DNA of 64,000 nt. It comes from Halobellus ruber. GTDB lineage: Archaea > Halobacteriota > Halobacteria > Halobacteriales > Haloferacaceae. Location of the stretch: positions 271,143 through 335,142 of the forward strand of contig NZ_JACKXD010000001.1 in NCBI RefSeq assembly GCF_014212355.1, written 5' to 3'. This document shows, in pieces, positions 35,100 to 44,645 of the stretch. Below the pieces are notes generated by a model. The model did not search any database and was not told the DNA's origin. It saw nothing but the letters and a program-made list of their open reading frames with translations. Position 1 is the first letter of the stretch, and every line of letters begins with the position of its first letter. The position numbers and the translations under genes were made by a program.

Positions 35100-36437
35100 T
35101 TATTCCACGTACTCGTACCGCCGTTCGTTCATCCGGCCCCACCCGGTGAACACGAACTCCCCGTCGGGCTGGGTGAACGCCTCGACTTCGACCTCCTTGT
35201 CGTGGTTGTGGACGTCGTGAACGAGTTCGTACTCCTCGAAGGAGAGGTCGTAGCGGCCGTTGAGCTGGTCCTCGACGTCGATCGGGGCCACCGCCGCGCG
35301 CCACCCCTCCCGGACGGTCTCGGCGTGGATCTCCGCCTGCGCGCCGGAGCCGTAGGAGCCGACTAAGAGGTGCCCCCCCGCGAGGTCGACACCCTCCTCG
35401 GCGGCCGCCCGGAGCGCCGAGAGCCGCGCCAGGTGAACCGAGCCGGTGTACCAGTTGCCGACCTGCCCGGAGATGTCGACGGTGGGGTCGATCGCCCGGT
35501 CGTACCACTCCTGATACCGGCTCGTGCCCTTCAGATCGTCCATATACGTCCGGATCGCCTCCTCGTAGGCCTCCCGGGAGTCGAAGTCCGCCTCGCGGGG
35601 TTGCATCCCGATCTCCGCAGCGAGCGCCTCCTCGACGTCGGTGTCGCGGGTGATGTGGCGGTAGCCCAAAAGCGCCGCCTTCCGGACCATCCCGGGGTAC
35701 GGCGTGTGGAACGGGAAGTACGCGAAGTCCTCGGGGTGGGTGTCGCCCGCGGCCGACTCGTAGTCCTCCAGGGCCTCCCGCATCCGCGCGAGGTACACCT
35801 GGATCGAACGCTTGCCGTCGACGCTGGGGAACTGCTGGTTCGGCTTCAGGAAGTCGGTCTCGTCGGCGCTGCCGTACCCCTGTTCCGTCGAGAGCGCGAC
35901 GATGTCGGGCTCGGAGTCGATCAGCATCGCGACCGCACCCGCACCCTGGGTCGCCTCCCCGGGGTCGCCCCGCTCGTAGAGCGCGGTGTCGGTGGCGATC
36001 ACCAAGGCCGCGCGGCCGCGGTTCCGCCCCGCCCGGATCCAGTTGTACGCGTCGTCGATGCTCTGGGTTCCCGACAGGCAGGCGAACTTCCGCTCGCCCT
36101 TGTTGGCGTGGTGGAAGTCGCCGTCGTAGACCGATTCGAGGCAGCCCGCGATGTACGTCGACACCGGCTTGGAGTTGTCGAACGCCGACTCCGTGGCGAC
36201 GTCGATCCGGCCGATGTCGTCAGGGGAGAGCCCCTTCCGGTCGAAAAGCGCCTTCGCGGCGTTCGCGCCCATCGTGACGATGTCCTCGTAGACGTCCGGC
36301 AGCGAGGAGTACTCGATCCCGATCCCCTTCGTGTACTTGCTGGGATCCTCGTTTTTCGCCGGCGCGAACGTCTCCGCGAGGTCGAGCCGCAGCTTGCCCG
36401 TCCGGATCTCGATGGCGTCGATGCCGACGGCTGTCAT
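35100..36437 (-). CDS. hmgB: Hydroxymethylglutaryl-CoA synthase
   Basis: A 445-residue thiolase-fold enzyme that condenses acetyl-CoA with acetoacetyl-CoA to HMG-CoA, first committed step to mevalonate and archaeal lipids. Catalytic residues are visible: Glu83 in ATESAFDNSK, Cys120 in KFACLSGTQS, and His in YFPFHTPYPGM. The C-terminus (DKEVEVEAFTQPDGEFVFTGWGRMNE) is like other haloarchaeal synthases. ATG 36437 begins the conserved start MTAVGIDAIEIRTGK. The gene ends facing the regulator at 34088, with the structured 34930-35040 stretch between. Confidence 0.97.
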   Translation of the reverse strand: MTAVGIDAIEIRTGKLRLDLAETFAPAKNEDPSKYTKGIGIEYSSLPDVYEDIVTMGANAAKALFDRKGLSPDDIGRIDVATESAFDNSKPVSTYIAGCLESVYDGDFHHANKGERKFACLSGTQSIDDAYNWIRAGRNRGRAALVIATDTALYERGDPGEATQGAGAVAMLIDSEPDIVALSTEQGYGSADETDFLKPNQQFPSVDGKRSIQVYLARMREALEDYESAAGDTHPEDFAYFPFHTPYPGMVRKAALLGYRHITRDTDVEEALAAEIGMQPREADFDSREAYEEAIRTYMDDLKGTSRYQEWYDRAIDPTVDISGQVGNWYTGSVHLARLSALRAAAEEGVDLAGGHLLVGSYGSGAQAEIHAETVREGWRAAVAPIDVEDQLNGRYDLSFEEYELVHDVHNHDKEVEVEAFTQPDGEFVFTGWGRMNERRYEYVE

Positions 36438-36588
36438 AGATTCGGGTTTCGCGGCCCGTCATATGGGTTTGTCGATGGGTTGTTCGTCGTTCGTCGAAAA
36501 AGAGACGAACAGCGGTAAAGCCAGTAAGCGAGCCTATTCTCGGATCCGGTTGGGAAGTGGTAGGTACACTACGGCAGTATGAGGGTGA

Positions 36589-37428
36589 TCAGTCGTCATC
36601 GTCGTCATCTTCTGGGGGTTCGGGCTCGGGTTCGGGTTCGGGTTCGGGCTCGGGCTCGATGCCATCGTCAATACACTCCAAACCGCGCGTCGGTTCGGGG
36701 TTCGGGTTCGGATCCTGATCCGCGCCCTCCGACCACTCGTAGTTGTATTCGTACTCGTAGAGGTAGTTCCCAATCTCGTACGTATACTCGTACTCGTACG
36801 TGTACTCGTACTCCCCATCATCATCGTTCTCGCTCTCGGACTCTGATTCCGTCTCGCTCTCCTCGACGTCACGACCAGTACACCTCTCAACGATATTCTC
36901 CGTGCTTCCGTCGTCGTTTGACTCGTCTGAGGGCGGCGTCGAGACGTCGCTCTGCTCAATCTCACCTTCTCTATCGACAGCGTTGATGTTCCCGCCTGTG
37001 TCGGAGATGATCCGGTCCTGCGCTGCCACCGTCGCCTCCATCCGGAACAGCACCGTATTCGAGGGATTGTCGACTAGTGTGACACTCACTAGACTGCCGG
37101 GAGCGTAGCTCCGCGAGACGTTCCACCGCTCGCCCGGTTCGAAGACGTCATTTCCACCCGAGAGCGTCCCGTCGCTCCAAGCAACACCCGTCTCGCTCCC
37201 GTTCACCCGGACGGTCAGTTGCAGGTCGTCTCCCGGTAGCGAGTCACCGCCTTGGTGCGAAAGGGCGATTCCGTCCGTGCTGATTTCGCTCGTGACGGCC
37301 GCGTTCGGCCCGCCCGTGGATTGCGTGACCGTACCCACCGCGTACGCGCCGCCGACGCTGACGGAGATGACGACGACGCCGACGAGGAGAACCACTCCGA
37401 TAGACTCGCTTTGGGCACGGTCACTCAT
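36589..37428 (-). CDS. Pilin-like surface protein with low-complexity tail
   Basis: A 279-residue protein. Residues 3-33 (DRAQSESIGVVLLVGVVVIS ...) form an archaeal type IV pilin N-terminal signal and hydrophobic helix, expected to be cut by prepilin peptidase. A beta-rich domain follows (residues ~40-135), then low-complexity regions: acidic SESESENDDD, aromatic (YEYTYEYEYTYE and YLYEYEYNYE), PNPNPEP, (EP) repeats and a poly-Asp end. Two Cys (ERCTG and GLECIDD) could pair. Surface location likely; filament membership unproven. The gene follows the next surface-protein gene (37510) by 81 bases on the same strand. Confidence 0.75.
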   Translation of the reverse strand: MSDRAQSESIGVVLLVGVVVISVSVGGAYAVGTVTQSTGGPNAAVTSEISTDGIALSHQGGDSLPGDDLQLTVRVNGSETGVAWSDGTLSGGNDVFEPGERWNVSRSYAPGSLVSVTLVDNPSNTVLFRMEATVAAQDRIISDTGGNINAVDREGEIEQSDVSTPPSDESNDDGSTENIVERCTGRDVEESETESESESENDDDGEYEYTYEYEYTYEIGNYLYEYEYNYEWSEGADQDPNPNPEPTRGLECIDDGIEPEPEPEPEPEPEPPEDDDDDD

Positions 37429-37509
37429 TTAGCGTATCATATTGATATCCTTTCAGGTATTAGCCTACCGCCGTTAGTATAGAGCGTGATAAAGAGAGAC
37501 GACGTGTTC

Positions 37510-39123
37510 TCACGATGCCGTAATGGTGTACTCCTGCGTCGTTCCATCACCGAATGTGAGGGTGATAGTGATGTCTTCTCCAGACATCTGACGTTCGCTA
37601 CCGCCGTTGTTCACGAATGGTCCAATGACGAATTCCGTGTCGCTTCCACCGGATAGTGTCGCTTCGGACGAGAACTGCTCGCTCGAACTGCCGATCACAA
37701 CGTCGGTTGTGACTTCTCCAGTTCGATTTGTCGACACTGCGGGGTTACTTGGACTGCCCTCAACACGCACGGCGGACGCAACTGACGTGCTGTCTACCGA
37801 GATGTCCGTCACACTCACGTCTGCAGAGCCAGTATTCCGAAGGGTAAACTCGACGCTCTCATCCTTGTTTCCGCTGCCTTCGTCAGTCGCCTGTCCGGAG
37901 TTGTCGACGTACTCGATCCGGTCACTGCTTCCCCCTCCACCCAACGACACCACCGTCACGTTAATTCGAACCGACTCGGGTTCCTCCCCGCTGAAGTTTG
38001 ACCGATCCACGGGCGTTTTGAAGCTGAAATTGACACTATCGGTGCGGGGCGATGGAATCGAGCCAGGGGCGGAGTACTCGTAGACGATTCGTCCCCGTCC
38101 ATCCGAGGTACCGTCGGCCGGGACGATGTCGGCGTTCGCGCCGTCGACGGCCGCTTCGACCGTCACGCCCGAGACGGGGTTGTTGTACGAATCCCTGACC
38201 TCCAGGACGATCCGTCGCGTCCCGCCCGCGGTGACGCTGTCGGCGCCGTCGACGACGGTCAGATACTGCTCGCTAGTGTCGCTCACGTCCGTTCCGACGC
38301 CGATCTTCGCCATACGGAGGCGGTAGGTCCCCGGAACCAGGTCAACCGTCAGCGTCCCGTCGGTCACGTTCACACCATCCCTGTCGTCGTCGACCTGTCC
38401 GCCGTTGCTCTCGTACTGGTCGGCGAGCAGCCGCTCCCACTCGTCCTCGGAAAGCTCGGTCGTCACCTCAATGTCGATGTCTCCGTTAACCGCGACGATC
38501 CGGTCGCTGGCGCTCACCGGCGTCGGACTAACCGATACCGCCTGCGTCCCGCTCTGCCTGTACGAGCCATTAAGCGCAACGACGTAGATCAGGTTTCCCT
38601 CCAACAGCCGCTGGCCAGTCACCGCCCGAGCGCCAGTGTCGCTGCCGAACTGGTTGTACAGCACTGAGTCCGCGTACGTCGTCCGCGGTGCGGACTGATA
38701 GACGTTGTAGTCCGGACGATAACTCAACCGCTGCGTGTCGTACACCCGGTCGGTTCCGTCCCAGTAGTCCGCCGTCTCGCCGTCGATCGCCGTCGCGTTG
38801 ACGAGCGTCACGTTCCCGCCGGGCTCGGTCGCCAGTCGACCGCTCGACGGCGGGGGGTTCACCGCGACGGTTCGGGTTGGGTAGCGCGTCCCCAGCGGCA
38901 CCGTCGTCGGGCTTGTCCGTTCGGTCGACGCGGTCCGCAAGATACCGTTCCGGAGATCCTGGAGGCTCTCCTGAACCTGCTGGCTGTGGTCGAACTCGAC
39001 ACGCCCGTTCTGGTCGGGGACGACGGTGGCCTGATACACCGACAGCGAGATCACCAGAAAACCCAGCAGTATGACCGCGCCGATCTGGACCGTGACGGCC
39101 CTGTCGTCCCCCCCGAAGGTCAT
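37510..39123 (-). CDS. Large pilin-signal surface protein with Ig-like domain
   Basis: A 537-residue exported protein. Its N-terminus (DDRAVTVQIGAVILLGFLVISLSVYQA) is a pilin-type signal/helix. The remainder is a long beta-rich ectodomain: residues ~100-250 unknown, ~255-375 resembling a bacterial Ig-like (Big-1-type) domain (GGTRRIVLEVRDSYNNPVSGVTV), and ~400-537 resembling a CARDB-like adhesion domain (VEFTLRNTGSADVSVTDIS). Many Asn-X-Ser/Thr sequons suggest glycosylation. Co-oriented with the pilin-like gene downstream, possibly as one surface module. Confidence 0.75.
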   Translation of the reverse strand: MTFGGDDRAVTVQIGAVILLGFLVISLSVYQATVVPDQNGRVEFDHSQQVQESLQDLRNGILRTASTERTSPTTVPLGTRYPTRTVAVNPPPSSGRLATEPGGNVTLVNATAIDGETADYWDGTDRVYDTQRLSYRPDYNVYQSAPRTTYADSVLYNQFGSDTGARAVTGQRLLEGNLIYVVALNGSYRQSGTQAVSVSPTPVSASDRIVAVNGDIDIEVTTELSEDEWERLLADQYESNGGQVDDDRDGVNVTDGTLTVDLVPGTYRLRMAKIGVGTDVSDTSEQYLTVVDGADSVTAGGTRRIVLEVRDSYNNPVSGVTVEAAVDGANADIVPADGTSDGRGRIVYEYSAPGSIPSPRTDSVNFSFKTPVDRSNFSGEEPESVRINVTVVSLGGGGSSDRIEYVDNSGQATDEGSGNKDESVEFTLRNTGSADVSVTDISVDSTSVASAVRVEGSPSNPAVSTNRTGEVTTDVVIGSSSEQFSSEATLSGGSDTEFVIGPFVNNGGSERQMSGEDITITLTFGDGTTQEYTITAS

Positions 39124-39178
39124 ACGTCGAATGGACGAGAGCCGGATAAAAACGTGCCGCCGCGGCGGTGCCGCCGCC

Positions 39179-39778
39179 TCAGTCCTCTTCCTCTTCGACC
39201 ACTTCGGGGTCGCTCATCGCGCTCTGGAGGCTGTCGAGCCCGTTGACCCACTCCGAGACCAGCCCGTACTCGATCTCCTCAACAACCGACATATCCAGGT
39301 CGTCGCCCGCGATGATCCGGGTGCCCGCCTGGACTAAATACCCCAGCGCGGCGTCCATATCCTCGTCGGCCTCCGCGGCAGCGGCGGCCTCGACGTACTC
39401 CGCGATCGGCGCCTCCTCGGCGACGCCGGCGGCGATGTACTCCTCGGCGGCGTAGAAGACGCAGACCAGACTGGTCTGGACGCCGTCGACGAGGATCTCC
39501 TTGTCCTCGCGGGCGGCGTCGTCCTCGATCGAGAGCTCGGGTTCGGCGAGGACGATCGACCGCACGCGGTCGAGTTCCTCGACTGCCTCCTCCTCCGCTA
39601 ACCGACCTTCCTCGTACGCCGAGACGATCTTCGCGACCGCGATGGCGGCGTCGTCCTGGAGGTTCAGGAGGAGCCGTGCCGAGTCCTCGTTCTCGGGGTC
39701 GATCTCCTCCTCCTCGACGCGGGCGAGCCAGTTCTGCCAGCGGTCTTCAGTGTAGTAGGTTTCCTCGGCGTCAGCCAT
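39179..39778 (-). CDS. DUF2150 family protein
   Basis: A 199-residue very acidic helical protein (start MADAEETYYTEDRWQNWL). Its length and the helical Glu-rich pattern (VEEEEIDPENEDSARLLLNLQDDAAIAVAKI) match the archaeal DUF2150 family; function unknown. ATG 39778 is the obvious start. No membrane segment. Genes on either side are on the same strand but with spacers of 55 and 105 bases, so operon membership is uncertain. Confidence 0.85.
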   Translation of the reverse strand: MADAEETYYTEDRWQNWLARVEEEEIDPENEDSARLLLNLQDDAAIAVAKIVSAYEEGRLAEEEAVEELDRVRSIVLAEPELSIEDDAAREDKEILVDGVQTSLVCVFYAAEEYIAAGVAEEAPIAEYVEAAAAAEADEDMDAALGYLVQAGTRIIAGDDLDMSVVEEIEYGLVSEWVNGLDSLQSAMSDPEVVEEEED

Positions 39779-39883
39779 ACACCACCATTTCGGTCGGGAT
39801 TCAAATGCCTTTCCTGTCGAACGTCGGGCGCTCGGCCGGAACGTCGGGGGTCCGCGGCGGACGCGGCCGCGAGAGTGAGACCA

Positions 39884-40732
39884 CTACCCCTCCAGCGTCC
39901 CACGGGTGTCGATCCCGTAGACCAGTTCGGGCGTCCCGACGTGTGCCCGTTCGACGGCCTCGTCGTGACCTTCCTCCAACAACCACCGCACGCGGCGGGG
40001 GACGGTCTTCGGTCCCAACACCGCACCCGGCCGGTCGGGCTCGTCCACGAAGTCGGTCTCCATCAGAAACGGCTCGCCCGCGTCGGCCGCGACTTCCAGC
40101 CGGTCCTTGTCGCTCATTACGCTCGGCGTCGGGCCCGCGAGCCGGCCGCCGGCGTAGTGTTTCACCACCTCGTGTCTCGGCAGCCCGCGTTCTTCAGCCC
40201 ACTCAGCCACCCCTGTCAGGTCGTCTGTGGCCTCGGTGTGAAGCTGGACGGCGCAGTCCAGTTCCGCGCCCAACTCGAAGGCGTGGCGCATCACGTCGTT
40301 CGACGCTTCCCACACCGCCGCCGAAACCTCGTAATGCGGGCGACCGGATTTCAGCGCGAGCGCCGCCCCGTCGCGAACGAACTCGGCCGCGCGGTCCAGC
40401 CCCGAACACATCAGCTCCGCCGCCGCGTCGGGTTCGAGACCCCGGTCGTCGACCAGCCGGGAGACGAGCCCGGGGTGGACGCCGAGGACGGGCCAGGCCC
40501 GCCCGGGCAGGATCCCGCTTGCGGCGTCGACGACCTCGAGCGTGGTTCCGAAGACGCGATCGAAGTCCGCGGCCGACTCGGGCACCGGCCCGAGGTGCCA
40601 GGAGGGTTTGTTCACCACCAGGAGGTGGGTCCCGCCGAGCCGGACGAAGTCCTCGACGGCGTCGAGGCCGCGGCCGTTGTCGGGATCGAGGTGGAGGTGG
40701 TTGTCGAGCACCGGCGAATCGAGTTCGTCCAT
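39884..40732 (-). CDS. TatD-related metal-dependent hydrolase
   Basis: A 282-residue TIM-barrel amidohydrolase-like protein. The metal motif HxH is near the start (VLDNHLHLDPDNG), followed by VLGVHPGLVSRLVDD (His), a His in QLHTEATDD and another in VKHYAGG, and Asp in FLMETDFVDEP. These suit a TatD-type DNase or related phosphoesterase/hydrolase; haloarchaeal members are annotated as TatD-related. Start 40732 keeps the metal motif close to the N-terminus. Substrate not proven. Confidence 0.85.
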   Translation of the reverse strand: MDELDSPVLDNHLHLDPDNGRGLDAVEDFVRLGGTHLLVVNKPSWHLGPVPESAADFDRVFGTTLEVVDAASGILPGRAWPVLGVHPGLVSRLVDDRGLEPDAAAELMCSGLDRAAEFVRDGAALALKSGRPHYEVSAAVWEASNDVMRHAFELGAELDCAVQLHTEATDDLTGVAEWAEERGLPRHEVVKHYAGGRLAGPTPSVMSDKDRLEVAADAGEPFLMETDFVDEPDRPGAVLGPKTVPRRVRWLLEEGHDEAVERAHVGTPELVYGIDTRGTLEG

Positions 40733-40786
40733 AGGGGATAGATGCTCGCCGCCCGGAAAACCGGCCCGCTTTCGACCCCGGGTCCG

Positions 40787-41287
40787 TCAGGAGTCGTAGC
40801 CGACGAGCGTCGGCCCCTCGCCGTCCTCGCCCAGCGTGACCCGGCGGGTGGCGGCGTTCCGGAGGGCGTCGGATCGCCCGAAGGAGCCGGGCGCGATCGC
40901 GAACGTCCGGCAGCCGTGGGCGTTCGCGACCTCGATTGCGGGCTTGAAATCCGTGTCGCGGGAGGCGACCGCGACGACGTCGGCGCGGCCCTCGATCGCG
41001 AACTCGGTCAGGTCGACCGCCAGCCGGACGTCAACGTCGCCGCTCGTGACGACCACCTCGAACCCGCGAGCCTCCGCCGCCTGGATCAACCCCGGGGTCG
41101 CGTGCTCGTCGAGGTACAGCCGCATTGCGGTCACCCGCCCGGCCCGCTCTGCGGCCTCCCGGAGGTCGTCGAGGTCGACGTCGAACTCCTCCCGGAGGAC
41201 GTTCGGCCCGTCGACGAACAGACCGACCCGGGGGTCCTCGGACGCGTCTCCACGCGGGTCGGCGAACAGCCGCTCCAGGAGGTCCAT
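40787..41287 (-). CDS. NYN-domain (PIN-like) nuclease family protein
   Basis: A 166-residue protein with the acidic residues of the NYN/PIN nuclease fold: Asp in LFVDGPNVL (residue ~27), Asp in GDVDVRLAVDLTEFA (~85-92) and Asp in VASRDTDFKPAI (~112-114), the expected Mg2+ site. It is likely an RNA-processing or degrading nuclease; substrate unknown. ATG 41287 fits. Palindromic copy E begins about 40 bases upstream of its start, between this gene and the divergent genes at 41.5 kb. Confidence 0.85.
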   Translation of the reverse strand: MDLLERLFADPRGDASEDPRVGLFVDGPNVLREEFDVDLDDLREAAERAGRVTAMRLYLDEHATPGLIQAAEARGFEVVVTSGDVDVRLAVDLTEFAIEGRADVVAVASRDTDFKPAIEVANAHGCRTFAIAPGSFGRSDALRNAATRRVTLGEDGEGPTLVGYDS

Positions 41288-41328
41288 ACGCAGCTTTCTG
41301 TCGGTGTACGCATAATCCCGACGGTGTC

Positions 41329-41409
41329 GTACTGTCGGCTGTAACTACGTGAAGACTTTCCACACCCCTGAGGTGTCGGAATCCGTCACGCGACTACGGC
41401 CGACAGTAT
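41329..41409 (+). repeat. 80-bp palindromic family, copy E (81 bp, most diverged)
   Basis: It starts GTACTGTCGGCTGTAACTAC and ends CTACGGCCGACAGTAT; the centre reads CACACCCCTGAGGTGTCGG, no longer a perfect palindrome and one base longer. Outer arms still pair well. Lies upstream of the NYN gene and upstream of the small gene at 41523, so it would fall within or near both promoter regions. Confidence 0.88.
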
Positions 41410-41522
41410 CAGTCGACGGGCCCACTCGTAACGAGAACCGGCGTAGAGACGTTACCCATACATCATCCTTATACACCTATTAGACTGGATTTATCAAGCA
41501 AAAATCCGTTCAAGTGAACAGT

Positions 41523-41804
41523 ATGAGTTCGAAAGCGGAAACTATCGGTGATGTGTTCACTGTCGTGCGGCCGATGAACGCCCACGGGGCAGTGACGGTA
41601 CGCTCGGCGACGACTAACGCCACGTACCACCTGGTTGCCCACGCCGACGAGTCGACGCGGCGCGCGCTCTCGTCGCTCGCGCCTGGGGAGTCAGTCAGTG
41701 CCGCGGTCTCCCGGATCGGCGGGCGGGGCAACGGGTTCCGCGTCGAGGCGGCGACGCCCCGACCAGCCGGGGCGGGCCCGAACGGTATCACGGCCGGAGA
41801 CTGA
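41523..41804 (+). CDS. Small conserved-looking protein upstream of htrII
   Basis: A 93-residue protein, no membrane segment, starting [22 protein letters not shown], with a beta-rich middle ([19 protein letters not shown]) and a Pro/Gly-rich tail. I do not recognise the family. TTTATCAAG at 41490-41498, about 30 bases before ATG 41523, makes a leaderless transcript likely. A GTG at 41514 is a possible alternative start. It precedes the phototaxis pair by 117 bases on the same strand, but the transducer has its own promoter. Confidence 0.65.
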   Translation: MSSKAETIGDVFTVVRPMNAHGAVTVRSATTNATYHLVAHADESTRRALSSLAPGESVSAAVSRIGGRGNGFRVEAATPRPAGAGPNGITAGD

Positions 41805-41890
41805 AAGTCTACGGTTTCATTGCGGACTCGCTGCCGGCTCCGAAACGCGAACCGACCCCGAGTTTCATCGGTGATAACTGGTGGGCAGCC

Positions 41891-41898
41891 TTATTATT
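41891..41898 (+). promoter_or_regulatory. TATA box of the htrII-sop2 operon
   Basis: TTATTATT lies about 27 bases before the ATG at 41921, the position expected for a leaderless haloarchaeal transcript. No other start-proximal A+T-rich site is visible. Confidence 0.55.
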
Positions 41899-41920
41899 CG
41901 ACACGTTCGGATGCGGGTGT

Positions 41921-43459
41921 ATGTGGAAGCTGATACGGAGTCGCTACGGAACGAAACTCGCGCTCGGGTACGTCACGACCGGAGCGTTCGTTGCGTCGGT
42001 GGGCTTTCTCACCGGCAGCGTCGCCGCCACCGTGTTGGCGACGCTCTCGGGGCTGCTGGCGTTGGGGTCGATCACCGGGACCGCGACGCTCTCGGCCGCC
42101 CAGGAGATCGAACGGGAGGCGCAACGCATCGCCGACGGCGACCTCGACCGTGAGATCAAAAACGAGCGGACCGACGAGTTGGGTCGGATCTACGACGCCG
42201 TCGACACGATACGGGTCTCGCTGGCCGAACGCATCTCCGATCTGGAGGCCGCACGGGAGGAGGCCGAACGCACCAGCGACGAGGCGACGCGGATGGCCGA
42301 CGACTACCAGCGGATCGCCGAACGCTACGCCGCGACGATGCAGCGGGCCGCGGAGGGCGATCTCACGCAGCGCATCGACGTCGACACCGAGTACGAGTCG
42401 ATGACGACGATCGGCCGCGAGTTCAACACCACGATTGAGCAGCTACAGGCGGCGCTGGCCGACGTCGACGCCTTCGCCGAAACAATCCGCGACGACGTCG
42501 ACGAGATGCGGACCCGCGGAGCCGCAGTCGAGGACGCGGTCGACGGCGCGGTCGACACCGCCGACGACATCACCGAACGGGCGCAGTCCCAGCGGGCACA
42601 GATCGAGACCGTCACCCAGGACATCGACACCCTGTCTGCGACCGCCGAGGAGGTCGCCGCCACGGTCGACGACCTCGCAGAGCAGAGCGACGACGTGACC
42701 GCGACCAGCGCCGACGCCCGAACCGCCGCCAGCGACGCGATCGACGAGATGGAGGACATCCAAGCGGAGATCGACGACGCCGTCGACCAGATCGAGGCGC
42801 TGGCCGACAGCACCGACGAGATCACCGAGATCGTCGATATCATCGGCGACATCGCCGAACAGACGAACATGCTCGCGTTGAACGCCTCGATCGAGGCCGC
42901 CCGCGCGGGCGACAGCGGCGGCTCCTCGGGCAACGGGTTCGCCGTCGTGGCCGACGAGGTCAAACAGCTTGCGGGCAAGACCCAGGCCCGCGCCGACGAG
43001 ATCGGGGCGATGATCGAGGAGGTCCGCGAGGCCACCGGCGACGCCGCGGAGTCGGTCCGGACGACGCGAACGCGGATCGAGACCGGCACCGACACGGTGG
43101 CCTCGGCGCTCGAAGACATCGAGGACATCGCCGACTCGGTCGCAGAGATCGACAACGGCATCGTGGAGATCCGCGACGCGACCGCCGACCAGGCGGAGAC
43201 GCTGCAGACGACCGCCGCCTCCGTGAACGAAGTCGCGGAAGGGAGCCGCGAGACCGAGGCGGCGGCGGGCGACATCGCCGAGCGGATCAACGAACAGCAG
43301 GAGGCGGTCGACGACATCACGGCGACGCTCGGGACCTTCGAGCGGAACGCAGGGGAGCTCGCGGCCCAACTGGACGCGTTCGACGTCGGAACGCTCGACG
43401 GTAGTGTGGCCGGGGGGACGCAGGCCGCCGCGGCGCCCGACGGGGGTGATCCCCGATGA
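41921..43459 (+). CDS. htrII: Sensory rhodopsin II transducer (HtrII-type methyl-accepting protein)
   Basis: A 512-residue transducer that relays light signals from sensory rhodopsin II to CheA/CheW. Two membrane helices (about residues 13-35 and 37-58) with almost no extracellular loop are followed by a HAMP domain (~60-110), a second HAMP-like segment (~135-185) and a cytoplasmic coiled-coil signalling domain; the highly conserved tip contains [18 protein letters not shown] and [13 protein letters not shown]. The size and short outer loop fit HtrII (about 530 residues in Natronomonas) better than a soluble-ligand receptor. The stop overlaps the sop2 start (ATGA) by four bases, giving translational coupling. 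Confidence 0.9.
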   Translation: MWKLIRSRYGTKLALGYVTTGAFVASVGFLTGSVAATVLATLSGLLALGSITGTATLSAAQEIEREAQRIADGDLDREIKNERTDELGRIYDAVDTIRVSLAERISDLEAAREEAERTSDEATRMADDYQRIAERYAATMQRAAEGDLTQRIDVDTEYESMTTIGREFNTTIEQLQAALADVDAFAETIRDDVDEMRTRGAAVEDAVDGAVDTADDITERAQSQRAQIETVTQDIDTLSATAEEVAATVDDLAEQSDDVTATSADARTAASDAIDEMEDIQAEIDDAVDQIEALADSTDEITEIVDIIGDIAEQTNMLALNASIEAARAGDSGGSSGNGFAVVADEVKQLAGKTQARADEIGAMIEEVREATGDAAESVRTTRTRIETGTDTVASALEDIEDIADSVAEIDNGIVEIRDATADQAETLQTTAASVNEVAEGSRETEAAAGDIAERINEQQEAVDDITATLGTFERNAGELAAQLDAFDVGTLDGSVAGGTQAAAAPDGGDPR

Positions 43460-44208
43460 GCACCCACGTCACCGCGGCGTACGCCCTGGCGGTGCTCGGC
43501 TTCGTCGTCGGGGTCGCGCTCGCGGCCCGGCTGGCGACCGTCGACGACGTCGACGTCGATCGGGGGAAGTTCGCCTACCTGCTGATCATCCCCGGGTTCG
43601 CGGGACTGAGTTACGTCCTGATGGCGCTGAACGTCGGCGTCATCACCGTCGGATCGGAGACCATCGTTCTCCCGCGGTACGTCGACTGGCTGGTGACGAC
43701 CCCGCTCCTCGTCGGCTACGTCGGCTACGTCGCTGGCGCGCCGCGCCGGTGGATCGCGGGCGTGATGGCGGCCGACGCGGCGATGATCGTCACCGGCGGG
43801 GTCGCGACCGTCACCACCGGGCCCACGAAGTGGGCGTTCTTCGCGGTGTCGGGGACGTTCCACCTGTCGCTGTTCTACGTTCTCTACCGCGTGTTCCCCG
43901 GATACGCGCAGGCGTTCGCCAAACGGCGCGGGCTGTTCAAACTGCTTCAGAACCACGTCGGGCTGCTGTGGCTCGCGTACCCGCTGGTGTGGGTCGTGGG
44001 CGCGCCCGGCCTCGGGTACGTCTCCGCCGCGGGCATCAGCCTCGTCGTGGCGTACCTCGACGTGGTCGCGAAGGTCCCGTACGTCTACTTCGTGTGGAAC
44101 CGCCGCTACGCCTTCGACCGCGACGCCGCCGAAGCGGCGGTCGGGTCGGCGTCCGCACCGCCGTCGTCGGGGACCGGCGCGGGCGGCACTCCGACCGCGG
44201 ACGACTGA
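43456..44208 (+). CDS. sop2: Sensory rhodopsin II (phoborhodopsin)
   Basis: A 250-residue, seven-helix retinal protein that signals blue-light avoidance. The Schiff-base lysine is K206 in [10 protein letters not shown]. The counter-ion Asp is D77 in [11 protein letters not shown]. The proton-donor position 11 residues later (Asp96 in bacteriorhodopsin) is Tyr88, so fast pumping is unlikely and a sensory role is favoured. Sequence blocks match SRII of Natronomonas. The C-terminal tail is Ala/Ser/Gly-rich. It starts at 43456, overlapping htrII, as in known htrII-sop2 pairs. Confidence 0.92.
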   Translation: MSTHVTAAYALAVLGFVVGVALAARLATVDDVDVDRGKFAYLLIIPGFAGLSYVLMALNVGVITVGSETIVLPRYVDWLVTTPLLVGYVGYVAGAPRRWIAGVMAADAAMIVTGGVATVTTGPTKWAFFAVSGTFHLSLFYVLYRVFPGYAQAFAKRRGLFKLLQNHVGLLWLAYPLVWVVGAPGLGYVSAAGISLVVAYLDVVAKVPYVYFVWNRRYAFDRDAAEAAVGSASAPPSSGTGAGGTPTADD

Positions 44209-44645
44209 CGACGGCGCCGAACTGAACGCTATTCCGGGCGCTCGGTTGCGGTCTTGCACTGACTTCGACGGCGGAGCCGCAGCACGCGTCAGGCCGACAC
44301 TCACTGTCGCGGTATCGCGCTTCTCGCCTTCGTCCCGATCATACGCCGTGGCGACGACGACTCCCGACGCGGCCACGGCGGCGCGCTCCGGGAGCTCTCG
44401 GACCCGACGGTCGCGTTCGCGTTTCGACGGCGGCTGGCTGGTTGGCAGGGAGTGCGCCCTCGCGTTCGGCCGGCACGCGCTACTCGTTAGATTCGGCTGG
44501 ACGGCCGGGACACGCGCACGATACTCGGTTTGCTATCGCGGAATACGATTTATTACCGGCGCAATACCCCGTCAGGGGCGCCGGAAGCGTCCGACGCCGC
44601 GGGACACATATCAAAACCTTTCTCGCGCCGCGTCGACGCTCACGT
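44209..44645. other. Long non-coding spacer between phototaxis and glycine-cleavage genes
   Basis: No convincing coding frame or RNA gene in 437 bases; overlapping frames are Arg/Ser-rich shadows. An A+T-rich patch lies at about 44530-44570 (TACGATTTATTACC), and ACACATATCAAAACC at 44605-44619 is a likely gcvT promoter, about 30 bases upstream of ATG 44646. Confidence 0.6.

Noticed and set aside
42325-44376. 683-residue minus-strand frame opposite htrII-sop2
   Set aside because: It is antisense to two strongly matching genes and Ser/Arg-rich as expected for such shadows.
44209-44645. Possible gene or RNA in the long spacer before gcvT
   Set aside because: Frames are short or Arg-rich, with no start/promoter pairing, and no tRNA or known RNA fold was seen.
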